Assembly: GCF_000383675.1 (NCBI RefSeq)
Contig: NZ_KB911821.1
Span: 124,001-188,000 of the forward strand
Source: Terracoccus sp. 273MFTsu3.1
GTDB taxonomy: Bacteria; Actinomycetota; Actinomycetes; Actinomycetales; Dermatophilaceae
Length of the DNA: 64,000 nucleotides
Direction: 5' to 3'
Part shown: positions 17,597 through 29,188 of the stretch, in pieces
How positions within the stretch are numbered: position 1 is the first letter of the stretch
Layout of the letters: each line of letters begins with the position of its first letter
Translations under genes and position numbers: made by a program
The notes under the pieces: generated by a model
Seen by the model: the letters and a program-made list of their open reading frames with translations, nothing else
Told to the model about the DNA's origin: nothing
Databases searched by the model: none

Positions 17597-19933
17597 ATGA
17601 ATCGTTCATGGATCGTGTCTCGGGGGAAGTCCAGCACATCGGCAGGACGGACACATCGCAGCTTCAGGCGCAAGGCCACGGGCATGCTCGCGGCGACCGC
17701 GCTGGTCATGGCGGGAGTCCTGATGAACCCGCTCATCGCTCGGGCCGCGGACGGCCCGTTCACCATCGACGGCGTCGTGCCCGACGCAGGCACGACCCAG
17801 CTCACCGACCTCTCGGGCAACGTCAAGGAGCTCGGGCCGATCAACTCGAACACGACGAAGATCGGCGTCATCCACAACGCCACGTCCCCGATGCTGGGGC
17901 TCACCAACCCCAACGCCCAGGTCGACCTGCGCAACGCGTGGCTCGACACCGAGCGTGACACGAGCACCGGCCACGACTGGCTCTACTTCGCGTGGGAGCG
18001 GGACGCCAACAGCGGCAGCGGCTTCATCGCGTACGAGTTCATGCAGGACCCACCTCCTGCCGCCTGCGCCTACGACACCGCGACGGACGCGCAGCTCACC
18101 GCGAGCTGCAACCCGTGGGCCAACCGCCGGGCCGGCGACTTCATGATCCTCTGGGACCAGCAGGGTGGCAGTCGTGACCTCATCCTGCGCACGTGGTCCG
18201 GCACCAAGCCGAACCTCACCCTGAGCGCCGGGACGACGCTCGACGCCACCGTCTCGCAGGCCGCCTTCAGCACGGACGGCTTCAAGGGCGAGGCGGCGGT
18301 CGACCTGACCGCCACGATCTTCGGCGGTGGGACGGCATGCAAGTCGTTCGCCAACACGATCCCGAGCACCGTGACCGGCAACTCCGACACGGCCGACTAC
18401 AAGGACACGATCCTCAAGAACGCGCCGCCGATCACCAACTGCACCTCCACGACCGTGACGACGCCCAAGACGGGCGCCGGCAACCCGATCGTGGGCAACC
18501 TGTCCATCGGGACCGGCGTCGTCCCGGTGAAGGACTCTGCCGTCGTCAGCCTCACCGGAGGCACGGCCACCCCAGCCGGCTCGGTCGCCTTCTCCCTGTG
18601 CAAGGTGGACTCACCCGGGCTGTGCACCTCGGGCGGCACGTCGGTGGGTTCGACGAACCTCACCGGAACGGCCTACCCCGTGACGGTCCTCTCCCCGACG
18701 GCATACGTCACCTCGGCAGGACGCTACTGCTGGCGCGCCACCTTCGGCGGCGACTCGGCCAACGGCATCCCCAGCTCGAGCGACTCCAGCAGCACCGAGT
18801 GCTTCACCGTCGACCCGGTCACCCCGACGCTCGGCACCACGGCGGGCGCGGACGTCAACATCGGCGAGGCGATCACCGACCAGGCGAGCATCAGCGGCCT
18901 GGCGACCCAGCCCGCCAGCCCGGTGATCAACACCACCAACACGGCAGGCGCGGCCGCGGGTGGCACGATCACGTTCACGCTCTACGGTCCGGACGACTGC
19001 ACGACCGTCGCCTACACCTCGAGCGCCGTCACCGTCAGCGGGAACGGCACCTACAACACGCCGAGTCCGCAGTTCCTGGCCGCAGCACCCGGCACGTACC
19101 ACTGGGTGGCCTCCTACAGCGGCAACGCGCCGAACAACAACGCGGCCAGCCACAACACCGGGTGCACCGACGTCAACGAGGATGTCGTCGCCGCTCCGGC
19201 ACACCCGTCGCTGACGACCCAGGCGACCGCCACCGTCGTCCTCGGCACCTCGATCAGTGACGTCGCGACGATCTCGAACGGCTACTTCCCCTCGGGCGGC
19301 ATCGCTCCGGGGAACGTGACGTTCAAGCTCTACGGTCCGTTCGCCGCCGGCGACACGATCACCTCGACGTCGTGCGTGGACTCGGGCACCGGTGCCAACC
19401 TCATCGCTGCCGCCACGAGCACCGTCGCGGCGACCCGCTCGACGGGCACGACCGCCACCGCCACCGCCACGGCCTTCACGCCGACCGCTCCGGGCAAGTA
19501 CGCCTGGGTGGCCAGCTACGCGGGCAACAGCCAGAACGACCCGGCCTCCGGGACGTGTGGCGACGCCAACGAGGCCAGCATGGTCACGAGGGCACCAGCC
19601 TCCCTCACCACGGCGCAGACGCTCCGGCCGCAGGACTCGGTCACCGTCACCGCCGGCGTGGGCGGGACGCCCAGCGGCAACGTGACGTTCTCGCTCTATG
19701 CCAGCTCGACGTGCACCGGAACCCCGGCGTACACCGAGACGAAGGCGCTGAGCGGCGCGGGGACGGCCGTCACGGCCAACTCGTCCTTCGAGATCGCCAC
19801 GGCGAGCGCATCGACCTACAAGTGGCTCGTCACGTACGCCGGTGACGGGAACCACCTGCCGATCAGCGGTTCGTGCGGCGCGGAGAACTTCACGCTCACC
19901 ATCGCCAACGGCGGCTCGGTCTCGAGCCCGTGA
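17597..19933 (+). CDS. Large secreted protein with C-terminal Ig-like repeats
   Basis: 778 residues. Twin basic N-terminus, hydrophobic stretch about 29-46 and a signal peptidase site near AIM-like LIARA|ADGP (residue 50/51). Residues 51-290 form a distinct domain containing HDWLYFAWERDANSGSGF. From about 296 there are four roughly 110-130-residue immunoglobulin-like repeats (bacterial Ig fold, with recurring xGxVTFxLYG and GTYxWVASYxGN motifs), each with paired cysteines. There is no LPXTG sorting signal, SLH motif or C-terminal helix, so it is likely released or held non-covalently. GGAG seven bases before ATG. A surface or adhesion role is only a guess. Confidence 0.75.
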   Translation: MNRSWIVSRGKSSTSAGRTHRSFRRKATGMLAATALVMAGVLMNPLIARAADGPFTIDGVVPDAGTTQLTDLSGNVKELGPINSNTTKIGVIHNATSPMLGLTNPNAQVDLRNAWLDTERDTSTGHDWLYFAWERDANSGSGFIAYEFMQDPPPAACAYDTATDAQLTASCNPWANRRAGDFMILWDQQGGSRDLILRTWSGTKPNLTLSAGTTLDATVSQAAFSTDGFKGEAAVDLTATIFGGGTACKSFANTIPSTVTGNSDTADYKDTILKNAPPITNCTSTTVTTPKTGAGNPIVGNLSIGTGVVPVKDSAVVSLTGGTATPAGSVAFSLCKVDSPGLCTSGGTSVGSTNLTGTAYPVTVLSPTAYVTSAGRYCWRATFGGDSANGIPSSSDSSSTECFTVDPVTPTLGTTAGADVNIGEAITDQASISGLATQPASPVINTTNTAGAAAGGTITFTLYGPDDCTTVAYTSSAVTVSGNGTYNTPSPQFLAAAPGTYHWVASYSGNAPNNNAASHNTGCTDVNEDVVAAPAHPSLTTQATATVVLGTSISDVATISNGYFPSGGIAPGNVTFKLYGPFAAGDTITSTSCVDSGTGANLIAAATSTVAATRSTGTTATATATAFTPTAPGKYAWVASYAGNSQNDPASGTCGDANEASMVTRAPASLTTAQTLRPQDSVTVTAGVGGTPSGNVTFSLYASSTCTGTPAYTETKALSGAGTAVTANSSFEIATASASTYKWLVTYAGDGNHLPISGSCGAENFTLTIANGGSVSSP

Positions 19934-20001
19934 GGTGAGACCCTCCACCTGATCGTGGCCCGGCCGACGGGGAGGCCGGACCACGACCGGGAGACCACAG
20001 G

Positions 20002-20041
20002 CGCTGGGGCCCGTCGAGCGCACGCTCGGCGGGCCCCAGCG
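20002..20041. terminator. Bidirectional hairpin terminator
   Basis: Perfect 12-bp stem CGCTGGGGCCCG (20002-20013) pairing with 20030-20041, continued by CGAGCG/CGCTCG around a two-base loop. It lies between the convergent Ig-repeat gene and radical SAM gene. Confidence 0.85.
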
Positions 20042-20093
20042 ACTCCTCGGCCCTACGGACACCTCCGGTCGAGGCCCCTCGGGTGTCGGGAGC

Positions 20094-22085
<1,992 letters not shown>

Positions 22086-22202
22086 CCCGCCATGGTACGT
22101 GGGTCAGCCGCCGCACCGAAAACACGGCGAACCGCGCACCCTCGGCCAAGGCCCGGACACGCCGGGGCGCCGGACCTAGTCTGGGTGGGCGGAGGTGGAG
22201 AG

Positions 22203-23336
22203 GTGGCGACGGTGCCGACGGCGATCCACGTGGAGGTGCTGCCCGCCCGACTGGGCGACTGCCTCCTCGTCGAGTGCCCGCGCCCCGACGGCACGACGTG
22301 GCGGATGCTCGTGGACGGCGGCCCCCCGGACACGTGGCCCCTGCTCGAGGCGCGGCTGCGTCGCCTCGACCCGGCTGACCGACACATCGACGTCGCCGTC
22401 ATCACGCACATCGACAACGACCACATCGGCGGCATGCTGCCCTTCCTCGCGAGCGACCTGGCCGCCGACGTCGGGGACTTCTGGTTCAACGGGCGCCCGC
22501 ACCTCCCCGTCACGGCCCCCGACCGGCCCCGCAGCGTCGACCAGGGCGAGAGCCTCGTCGCCGCGCTCAACGGCTCGGCCGAGGACCCCCTGGCCGGCGG
22601 CCCCGCCGCGCGTACGTCCCGCCCCCTTCCGTGGAACGCCGCGTTCGGTGGCGGGCCGGTCGACACCGGCGCGGCCGGGGGCTTCGTCGAGGTCGCGGTG
22701 CCGGGTGGGCCGACCGTGACCGTGCTCTCCCCGACGACGAAGCGGCTCGCACGGCTGGCCGACACGTGGTCGAAGAGCCTGCGCGCTGCACTCGGCGCAC
22801 GTGACCGTGAGGTGGGTGTCGACGTGCTCGGGCCCCTCGACGACCTGAGGCACCTGGCCGACGCCCGGACGCCCCAGGACTCGTCGGTGCCCAACGGCAG
22901 CAGCATCGCCCTGCTCGTCGAGCACCGCGGGGCGAGCGTCGTGCTCGGCGCCGACGCCCACGGCGGGGTGCTCGCGGCGGCCCTGCTGGGCGTCGCCCGG
23001 GCCCGTGGGGGTGAGGACCTCAGGGTCGACGCGTTCAAGCTGCCCCATCACGGCAGCGAGGCCAACGTCGTCGCAGCGCTTCTCCGGGCGGCACCGGCTC
23101 GGCACTACCTCGTCTCGACGAACGGCGACGTCTTCCACCACCCGGACGACGCGGCCGTGGCCCGGGTCGTGCTCGACGCCCCGGCCGGACCGACCCTGTG
23201 GTTCAACTACCGCACCCCACGCACCGAGCGGTGGGCCGACCCGCGACTCGTCGCGAGCCACGGGCACCACGTCGCGTTCCCCGACCCGGGGCACGCCGAC
23301 GCCGGGGCCGTCATCGACCTCCCGGCGCGGCGCTGA
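22203..23336 (+). CDS. Metallo-beta-lactamase-fold hydrolase (ComEC-C-domain-like)
   Basis: 377-residue soluble protein. The motif THIDNDHIGG (about residue 64) is the HxHxDH-type metal site of the MBL fold, in the T-H-x-x-x-D-H form; other expected positions are VLGADAHGG and KLPHHGSEAN near residue 280. It resembles the hydrolase domain of ComEC/Rec2 but has no membrane segments. The substrate is unknown. The start is GTG with GGAGG seven bases upstream, and a TAGTCT box at 22177-22182 may be the -10. Confidence 0.75.
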   Translation: MATVPTAIHVEVLPARLGDCLLVECPRPDGTTWRMLVDGGPPDTWPLLEARLRRLDPADRHIDVAVITHIDNDHIGGMLPFLASDLAADVGDFWFNGRPHLPVTAPDRPRSVDQGESLVAALNGSAEDPLAGGPAARTSRPLPWNAAFGGGPVDTGAAGGFVEVAVPGGPTVTVLSPTTKRLARLADTWSKSLRAALGARDREVGVDVLGPLDDLRHLADARTPQDSSVPNGSSIALLVEHRGASVVLGADAHGGVLAAALLGVARARGGEDLRVDAFKLPHHGSEANVVAALLRAAPARHYLVSTNGDVFHHPDDAAVARVVLDAPAGPTLWFNYRTPRTERWADPRLVASHGHHVAFPDPGHADAGAVIDLPARR

Positions 23337-23375
23337 GCGCCGGCGTCAGGCCCCCGCGTCGGGCCCCGGCGTCAA

Positions 23376-23392
23376 GGCTCCTGTCAGGAGCC
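23376..23392. terminator. Short hairpin spanning the acyl-CoA ligase stop codon
   Basis: GGCTCCT (23376-23382) pairs perfectly with AGGAGCC (23386-23392) around GTC. The structure contains the stop codon of the minus-strand ligase gene and follows the plus-strand MBL gene by 40 bases. Confidence 0.55.
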
Positions 23393-25246
23393 GTCGTACA
23401 TCGCATCGAGCTCGGCCCGGTGCTTCTCGGTCACGGCCTTGCGGCGCAGCTTCATGCTCGGGGTGAGGTCGCCCTCCTCGACGGTGAGGTCCTTGTCGAG
23501 GATGGTGAACTTCTTGATGGTCTCCCAGCGGTTGAGGCCGTCGTTGAGCTGGTCGACGTAGCGCTGGACGAGTGCGTGGGCCTGCGGCGAGGCCACCACC
23601 TCGGCGTACGTCTTGCCGGCGAGCCCGACGGTCGGGGCCCATCCGGCCACCGCGTCGGGGTCGAGCGTCACGAGCGCCGTCGCGTAGTTGTGGCCCGCCC
23701 CGTGCACGAGGAACTGGCTGACGAACGGGCACAGGCCCTTGAAGCGCGCCTCGATCTCGGCCGGGGCGACGTACTTGCCGCCCGAGGTCTTGAAGACGTC
23801 CTTCTTGCGGTCGGTGACGTAGAGGAAGCCGCGCTCGTCGATGCGCCCGATGTCGCCGGTGTGGAACCAGCCGTCCTCGGTCAGCACCTCGGCGGTCGCC
23901 TCGGGGTTGTTGTGGTAGCCGCGCATGACGCCCGGACCCTTGACGAGGATCTCGCCGTCCTCGTCGGCGATGCGGACCTCCGTGCCCGGCAGCGGCCAGC
24001 CCACGGAACCGTACTGGTACGAGCCGTGCTCGGGGGCGTTGACCGTCGTGCCCGACGACGTCTCGGTCAGGCCGTACCCCTCCTGGACCAGCAGGCCGAC
24101 CGAGCCGAACCAGCGCGCGACGTCCGCGTTGAGCGGCGCGGAACCGCTGATCATGAAGCGGACCCGCCCGCCGAAACGCTCCTGCACCTTGTGCAGCACG
24201 AGCCTCGTCGCGAGCGCGTGACGGCGCCGGAGGCCCGACGAGGGCTGCTCGCCGCGGGCCTGCACGTCGCGCATCTCGCCGCCCACCTTGAGCGCCCAGT
24301 CGATGAGCTTCTTCTTGACACCCTTCTCGCCGGCGAACATCAGGGCGATGCGCCCGTGCGCCTTCTCGAAGATGCGCGGCGGGCCGGCCATGAAGGTCGG
24401 CTTGATGACGGCCATGTTCTCGACGATCTTGTCGACCCGGCCGTCGACGGCGGTCGGGAAGCCGATCTGGAGCCCGGTCGCGACGAGCATCTTGCCGAAC
24501 ACGTGCGACAGCGGCAGCCAGAGGAACTGGAGGTCGTCCTTGGTGAAGGTGCCGATGGCATCGATGACGGCGCCCTCGTAGACGACGCTGTCCTGGACGA
24601 GGCGCACCCCCTTGGGCCGGCCGGTCGTGCCGGACGTGTAGATGACGACGGCGAGGGACTCGGGACCGAGCTGGTCGATGCGCGAGTCGACGAGGTCGGG
24701 CGTCGCGGCGAGCCACTCGCGGCCGCGCTCTGCGAGCTCGTCGGTGGTGATGACCCAGCCGTCGTCGCTGCCCGGCCCGGTCAGGGCGATGACCTGCCGG
24801 ACGCCGGGCACCTCCGAGCGCACGTGCTGGAGCTTGGCGACCTGCTCCGCGTTCTCGGCGAAGACGATGCCGCTGCCGGAGTCGGTGAGGATGTAGGCGA
24901 CGTCCTCGGCGATCGTCGTCGGGTAGACGGTCGTCGTCGCACCCCCGGCGCAGATGACGGCGAGGTCGGCGAGGATCCACTCGACGCGGGTCGTCGACGC
25001 GATGGCGACGCGGTCCTCGAGCGCCACCCCGAGGCTGACGAGCCCGGCGGCCCACTGCTCCACGACCTCGTGCGTCTGCCGCCACGTCAGGGTGGTCAGC
25101 TCGCTCGACCCCTCCGCGAAGTAGAGGTAGGCCGGTGCGTCGGGCGTCGCCCGGACCCGGCTGCGGAACAGCGCACCCACGCTGGGAGCGCGTCCGTCGA
25201 GGACGTTCTGGTCGACGTCCCGGTCGGCAAGGGCCTGGAGGGGCAT
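23384..25246 (-). CDS. Long-chain acyl-CoA synthetase (FadD15-like)
   Basis: 620-residue adenylate-forming enzyme that activates fatty acids to acyl-CoA. The AMP-binding motif YTSGTTGRPKGVRLV is near residue 185, with the later GYGLTETSSGTT and TGDIGRIDERGFLYVTDRKK motifs and a C-terminal LTPSMKLRRKAV carrying the catalytic lysine. ATG with AGGAG seven bases upstream. A perfect TTGACA lies on the minus strand at 25313-25318, but no clear -10 follows. It is downstream of rodA by 145 bases and probably has its own promoter. Confidence 0.88.
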   Translation of the reverse strand: MPLQALADRDVDQNVLDGRAPSVGALFRSRVRATPDAPAYLYFAEGSSELTTLTWRQTHEVVEQWAAGLVSLGVALEDRVAIASTTRVEWILADLAVICAGGATTTVYPTTIAEDVAYILTDSGSGIVFAENAEQVAKLQHVRSEVPGVRQVIALTGPGSDDGWVITTDELAERGREWLAATPDLVDSRIDQLGPESLAVVIYTSGTTGRPKGVRLVQDSVVYEGAVIDAIGTFTKDDLQFLWLPLSHVFGKMLVATGLQIGFPTAVDGRVDKIVENMAVIKPTFMAGPPRIFEKAHGRIALMFAGEKGVKKKLIDWALKVGGEMRDVQARGEQPSSGLRRRHALATRLVLHKVQERFGGRVRFMISGSAPLNADVARWFGSVGLLVQEGYGLTETSSGTTVNAPEHGSYQYGSVGWPLPGTEVRIADEDGEILVKGPGVMRGYHNNPEATAEVLTEDGWFHTGDIGRIDERGFLYVTDRKKDVFKTSGGKYVAPAEIEARFKGLCPFVSQFLVHGAGHNYATALVTLDPDAVAGWAPTVGLAGKTYAEVVASPQAHALVQRYVDQLNDGLNRWETIKKFTILDKDLTVEEGDLTPSMKLRRKAVTEKHRAELDAMYDGS

Positions 25247-25391
25247 GTGGACTCCTTTGTCACTGCGGTTGCCCGTCATCGGCGTCTGCGGGCGACCGCC
25301 ATGCCGGGATGATGTCAACAAACGTCGTGCCAGTCACGCATCCCTCGGTGTCCTCGTCGAAACGTGACCCCTCGGTAACCGGACGCGGGGC

Positions 25392-26624
25392 TCAACCCAG
25401 CCGGAGGCGACCCGCCACGGGTCGCCCGCCCCGTCGCTGCGACGCCGCGGCGACGTTGCCGACGAGGCCGACGGCGATCCACGAGGCGATGAGCGAGGAG
25501 CCGCCGCTCGACACGAACGGCAACGGCAGCCCCGTGACGGGCATGAGCCCGAGGTTCATCCCGATGTTCTCGAAGGCCTGCACGCCGAGCCAGACGGCGA
25601 CCCCGATCGCGACGAGGCGCCCGAAGGCGTCGGCGCGGCGCGCCACGACGACGCACCGCACGACGATGAACCCGATGAGCACGACGAGCCCGGCCGCCCC
25701 GAGGAAGCCGAGCTCCTCCCCCGCGACGGAGAAGACGAAGTCGGTCTCCTGGAACGGGATGAACCCGCCCTGGGTCTGGCGACCCTCGAAGAGCCCCTGG
25801 CCACCGAGCCCACCCGAGCCGATGGCGACGCGCACCTGACGCGTCTGGTAGCCAATGCCCTGCGGGTCGAGCGAGGGGTCGAGGAAGGCGCGCAGCCGGT
25901 TGCGCTGGTAGGCCGACAGGACCGGAGTCAGGAAGGCAGCGGCCACGGCCGCCGCACCGGCGACGAGGACACCGAGCGTCCACAGCGCGGGAGCTCCGGC
26001 CGCCGCGATGATGACGACCGCCATGGCGACGAGCACGAGGGCCGAGCCGAGGTCGGGCTGGGCGAGCACGAGGACGACGGGTATGCCGGCCACGACCCAC
26101 GCGAGCGCCACGTCCCGGTGGCGTTGGCGCAGCCCGCGCTCGGCCCGCTCCGCCAGGAGCATCGCGAGACCGATCGCCAGGGCCACCTTCATGAGCTCCG
26201 ACGGCTGCAGGCTCGTGCCGCCCGGTAGCCGGATCCAGGAGCGCGACCCGTTGACGGTCGACCCGAGCGGCGACACGACGGCCGCGAGCCCGAGGACGGC
26301 GACGACGTAGACGACGGGAGCGACCGCTCGCACCACGCGCACGTCGAGCCGCGTCACCACGGCGGCGCACGCGACGCCGACGCCCACCGCGACGAGCTGC
26401 TTGAGCGCCGCGGTCCCTCCGACCGACGCGCGGGTGGCCGACCAGACGAGGACGACGCCGACGACCGAGAGGCCGAGGGCGCCGATGAGCAGTCCGAGGT
26501 CGACCCGAAGCCACGACGGTCCAGTGGGGGTGCGTGCCGCCCGCCGGACGCCGCCGGCAGGGCGCGTCGGCGGCAGGAGCGGCCCGGCTACGACGGGACG
26601 ATCGCCGAGAGGATCTCGCGACAC
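25392..26624 (-). CDS. rodA: Peptidoglycan glycosyltransferase RodA (FtsW/RodA/SpoVE family)
   Basis: 410-residue SEDS protein with about ten membrane helices that polymerises lipid II for lateral wall growth. Diagnostic segments are NGSRSWIRLPGGTSLQPSEL, ETDFVFSVAGEELGF and GLPLPFVSSGGSS. No start codon exists close to the first helix; the GTG at 26624 (preceded by CAGGAC) gives a 52-residue cytoplasmic N-terminus and overlaps the 3' end of ribF by 37 bases. RodA normally works with PBP2 (mrdA, 2883-4889), encoded far away in this genome. Confidence 0.9.
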   Translation of the reverse strand: MSRDPLGDRPVVAGPLLPPTRPAGGVRRAARTPTGPSWLRVDLGLLIGALGLSVVGVVLVWSATRASVGGTAALKQLVAVGVGVACAAVVTRLDVRVVRAVAPVVYVVAVLGLAAVVSPLGSTVNGSRSWIRLPGGTSLQPSELMKVALAIGLAMLLAERAERGLRQRHRDVALAWVVAGIPVVLVLAQPDLGSALVLVAMAVVIIAAAGAPALWTLGVLVAGAAAVAAAFLTPVLSAYQRNRLRAFLDPSLDPQGIGYQTRQVRVAIGSGGLGGQGLFEGRQTQGGFIPFQETDFVFSVAGEELGFLGAAGLVVLIGFIVVRCVVVARRADAFGRLVAIGVAVWLGVQAFENIGMNLGLMPVTGLPLPFVSSGGSSLIASWIAVGLVGNVAAASQRRGGRPVAGRLRLG

Positions 26625-27559
26625 CGGACCACGTCCTGGGCCATCTGCTCGACGAGGGTGTCGATCGACTCGAACTTCAGGGTGGGCCGCAGGTGCGAGA
26701 CGAACTCCACCGCGACGCGCTCGCCGTAGAGGTCGAGGTCGGTGCGGTCGAGGACGTAGGCCTCGACCCTGCGCTGGTGACCGTCGAACGTCGGGTTGGT
26801 GCCCACGGAGACGGCCGCCGGGAGGGTGCGGTCGGGGGCACCCTCGTCGAGGCCGAGACGGACGAGCCACCCGGCATACACCCCGTCGGCCGGCACGAGG
26901 CCCTCGTGGTCCTGCGAGAGGTTGGCCGTGGGGTAGCCGAGCTCGCGGCCCCGGTGGTCGCCGTGCACGACCGTGCCGGTGACCCGGTGCGGACGACCGA
27001 GGATCTGGGCGGCGTGGTCGACGTTGCCGGCGAGCAGCTCGGCGCGCAGCTGCGTCGAGCTCCAGCGCGCGCCCTCGTCGGCCCCCTCGCCGATGTCGTC
27101 GAGGGCGATGACCTCGAAGCCGTGCACGGCGCCGAGCTCGCGCAGCGTGCCGACGTCGCCGGAGTTGCGCACGCCGAAGCGGGTGTCCTTGCCGACGACG
27201 ACGGCGCACGCTCCGAGGGCGTCCACGAAGGTGCCGCGCACGAACTCCTCAGGGGTCTGCTGGGCGAACTCACGGGTGAACTCGATGACGAGCACCGCAC
27301 CGAGGCCCACCGACGCGAGGGCGTCGAGTCGCTGCTCGAGCGACATGACGGCGGCCGGGGCGCGGTCGGGGTAGAGCACGGCGATCGGGTGCGGCTCGAA
27401 GGTGACGGCGACGGGAAGGGCGTCGCGGTCGGCGGCGTCGCGCACGACGCGGGTCAGGACCTCGCGGTGTCCGCGGTGCACCCCGTCGAAGTTGCCGAGG
27501 GTGACGACGGTGGGGCCGAGGTCGGCCGGGATGTCGTCGAGTCCGTACCAGCGCTGCAC
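26588..27559 (-). CDS. ribF: Bifunctional riboflavin kinase / FAD synthetase
   Basis: 323-residue enzyme that phosphorylates riboflavin to FMN and adenylates FMN to FAD. The N-terminal adenylyltransferase domain has VVTLGNFDGVHRGHREVL; the C-terminal flavokinase domain has GRELGYPTANL and TFDGHQRRVEAYVLD. I chose GTG 27559 because VQRWYGLDDIP aligns with the usual RibF N-terminus; GTG 27568 and GTG 27610 (six bases after the truB stop) are possible and would add 3 or 17 residues. Confidence 0.93.
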   Translation of the reverse strand: MQRWYGLDDIPADLGPTVVTLGNFDGVHRGHREVLTRVVRDAADRDALPVAVTFEPHPIAVLYPDRAPAAVMSLEQRLDALASVGLGAVLVIEFTREFAQQTPEEFVRGTFVDALGACAVVVGKDTRFGVRNSGDVGTLRELGAVHGFEVIALDDIGEGADEGARWSSTQLRAELLAGNVDHAAQILGRPHRVTGTVVHGDHRGRELGYPTANLSQDHEGLVPADGVYAGWLVRLGLDEGAPDRTLPAAVSVGTNPTFDGHQRRVEAYVLDRTDLDLYGERVAVEFVSHLRPTLKFESIDTLVEQMAQDVVRCREILSAIVPS

Positions 27560-27615
27560 GGCGACCACTGTAGTGGCCCCGTCGGAGCGGACGTCCGAGG
27601 GCTCGGGCACGAGGG

Positions 27616-28566
27616 TCAGGCCCCCGCCCCGGACGCGGCGAAGACCACCTTGGCCCGGGCGGTCGGACGCGTCTCGTCGAGCACGGCGACGAGTCGCCCG
27701 TCGGGGTCGATGGCGGCCACGGCGTCGGAGCCGTCCACCGCGCTCTGGATCCGCTGGCCGTAGCCCAGGGCGACGGCCTCCTCGGCCGTCACCTCGTGGA
27801 CGGGCAGCTGCGCCCGGGCCGCGTCGGCGATCGGGAGCAGGGGTATGCCGTCCGGCCCGTCGGCCTCCGAGGTGGCCGTGAGGTCGTCGAGCGAGACCGC
27901 GGCGTCGAGCGCGAAGCGGCCGACCCGCGTACGCCGGAGCGCCGTCAGGTGGCCACCGACGCCGAGCGCCTCACCGAGGTCGCGGGCGAGCGCGCGGACG
28001 TAGGTGCCGGACGACACGTCGACCTCGACCTCGACGTCGACGACGTCGATCGGCGGGCCGACCTCGACGGTCGCGGTGCCGGGGCGCACCGAGAGCACGT
28101 CGAAACGGCTCACCGTGACCGGGCGCGCCGGCAGGTCGACCTCGTCGCCCTGCCGGACGCGCGTGTAGCTGCGCACGCCCTTGACCTTGATGGCGCTGAC
28201 CGAGCTCGGCACCTGCTGGATGTCGCCCGTCAGGGCCGCGACGGCCGCGGGCAGGGCCGCCTCGAGGGCGGGCAGGTCGTCGACCCCGAGCGCCTGGGTC
28301 GTCTCGCCCTCGGCGTCGTCGGTGAGGGTCGCCATCCCGAGACGGATCGTGGCGGCATACGACTTGTCGCAGCCGACGAGGAAGGTCAACAGCTTCGTGC
28401 CGCGCTCGACGCCGAGCACGAGGACGCCGGTCGCCATGGGGTCGAGCGTGCCGGCATGGCCGACCCGGCGGGTGCCGCAGAGGCGACGGGCGCGCGCGAC
28501 GACGTCATGGCTCGTCCATCCGGCCGGCTTGTCGACGACGAGCAGGCCACCCGAGCGGTCTGTCAT
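27616..28566 (-). CDS. truB: tRNA pseudouridine-55 synthase
   Basis: 316-residue TruB, which isomerises U55 in the T-loop of tRNAs. The N-terminus GLLVVDKPAGWTSHDVV and the catalytic motif GHAGTLDPMATGVLVLGV (nucleophilic Asp about residue 41) are intact. The ATG overlaps the rbfA stop by four bases (ATGA). Confidence 0.95.
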   Translation of the reverse strand: MTDRSGGLLVVDKPAGWTSHDVVARARRLCGTRRVGHAGTLDPMATGVLVLGVERGTKLLTFLVGCDKSYAATIRLGMATLTDDAEGETTQALGVDDLPALEAALPAAVAALTGDIQQVPSSVSAIKVKGVRSYTRVRQGDEVDLPARPVTVSRFDVLSVRPGTATVEVGPPIDVVDVEVEVDVSSGTYVRALARDLGEALGVGGHLTALRRTRVGRFALDAAVSLDDLTATSEADGPDGIPLLPIADAARAQLPVHEVTAEEAVALGYGQRIQSAVDGSDAVAAIDPDGRLVAVLDETRPTARAKVVFAASGAGA

Positions 28567-29051
28567 CGGGCGTCGACGTCCGCGTCCACCTCGGCGTCCA
28601 CGTCGTCGGTGTCCTCGTCGTCCGCGGAGCGGTCGACCGGCTTGCGGTAGGGGTCGGGGTCGCCGGCGGGCTTGGCGTTCGCCGCGGCACGGGCCAGCTC
28701 CTCGTCCCGGGCGCGCGTCTGGGCCACGAGGTCCTCCAGGTGGGCAGCGCCCTCGGGCAGCGCGTCGGCGATGAACTCGATCGACGGCGTCAGACGGATG
28801 CCGATGCCCTTGCCGACGGCCGAGCGGATGCGGCCCTTGTTGGCCTCGAGCACCTCGGCCGTGGCCTGGCGGTCCTCGTTGCTGCCGAAGACGGTGTAGA
28901 AGACGGAGGCCTGCTGGAGGTCACCCGTGACGCGAGCGTCGGTGATGGTGACGAAACCGAGGCGCTCGTCCTTGAGCCGGAACTCGAGGTACTCGGCGAC
29001 GATGACCTTGATCCGGTCGGCGATCTTGCGGGCGCGGGCGGGGTCAGCCAT
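28563..29051 (-). CDS. rbfA: Ribosome-binding factor A
   Basis: 162 residues with a KH-like fold (MADPARARKIADRIKVIVAE, then DARVTGDLQQASVFYTV) that aids 30S subunit maturation. After residue about 125 there is an acidic, probably disordered tail (ADDEDTDDVDAEVDADVD), longer than in E. coli RbfA. AGAGG precedes the ATG. It is separated from infB by a hairpin terminator, so a promoter is expected in 29052-29188. Confidence 0.93.
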   Translation of the reverse strand: MADPARARKIADRIKVIVAEYLEFRLKDERLGFVTITDARVTGDLQQASVFYTVFGSNEDRQATAEVLEANKGRIRSAVGKGIGIRLTPSIEFIADALPEGAAHLEDLVAQTRARDEELARAAANAKPAGDPDPYRKPVDRSADDEDTDDVDAEVDADVDAR

Positions 29052-29188
29052 GACTACCTCTTTCGTGTGCTGTGCGGTCGGGCCGTGACAGCCGGGCCGA
29101 CGTGGTGTTCACCCTAGTAGCGGGCCGGGGGCCCCGCGCATTCCCACCCGGGCGTCCGCGGGGCGGGTGGGGACCGCCGCGGACGGCG

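Noticed and set aside
17597-19933. Sortase-anchored adhesin
   Set aside because: No LPXTG-like motif, hydrophobic helix or basic tail at the C-terminus.
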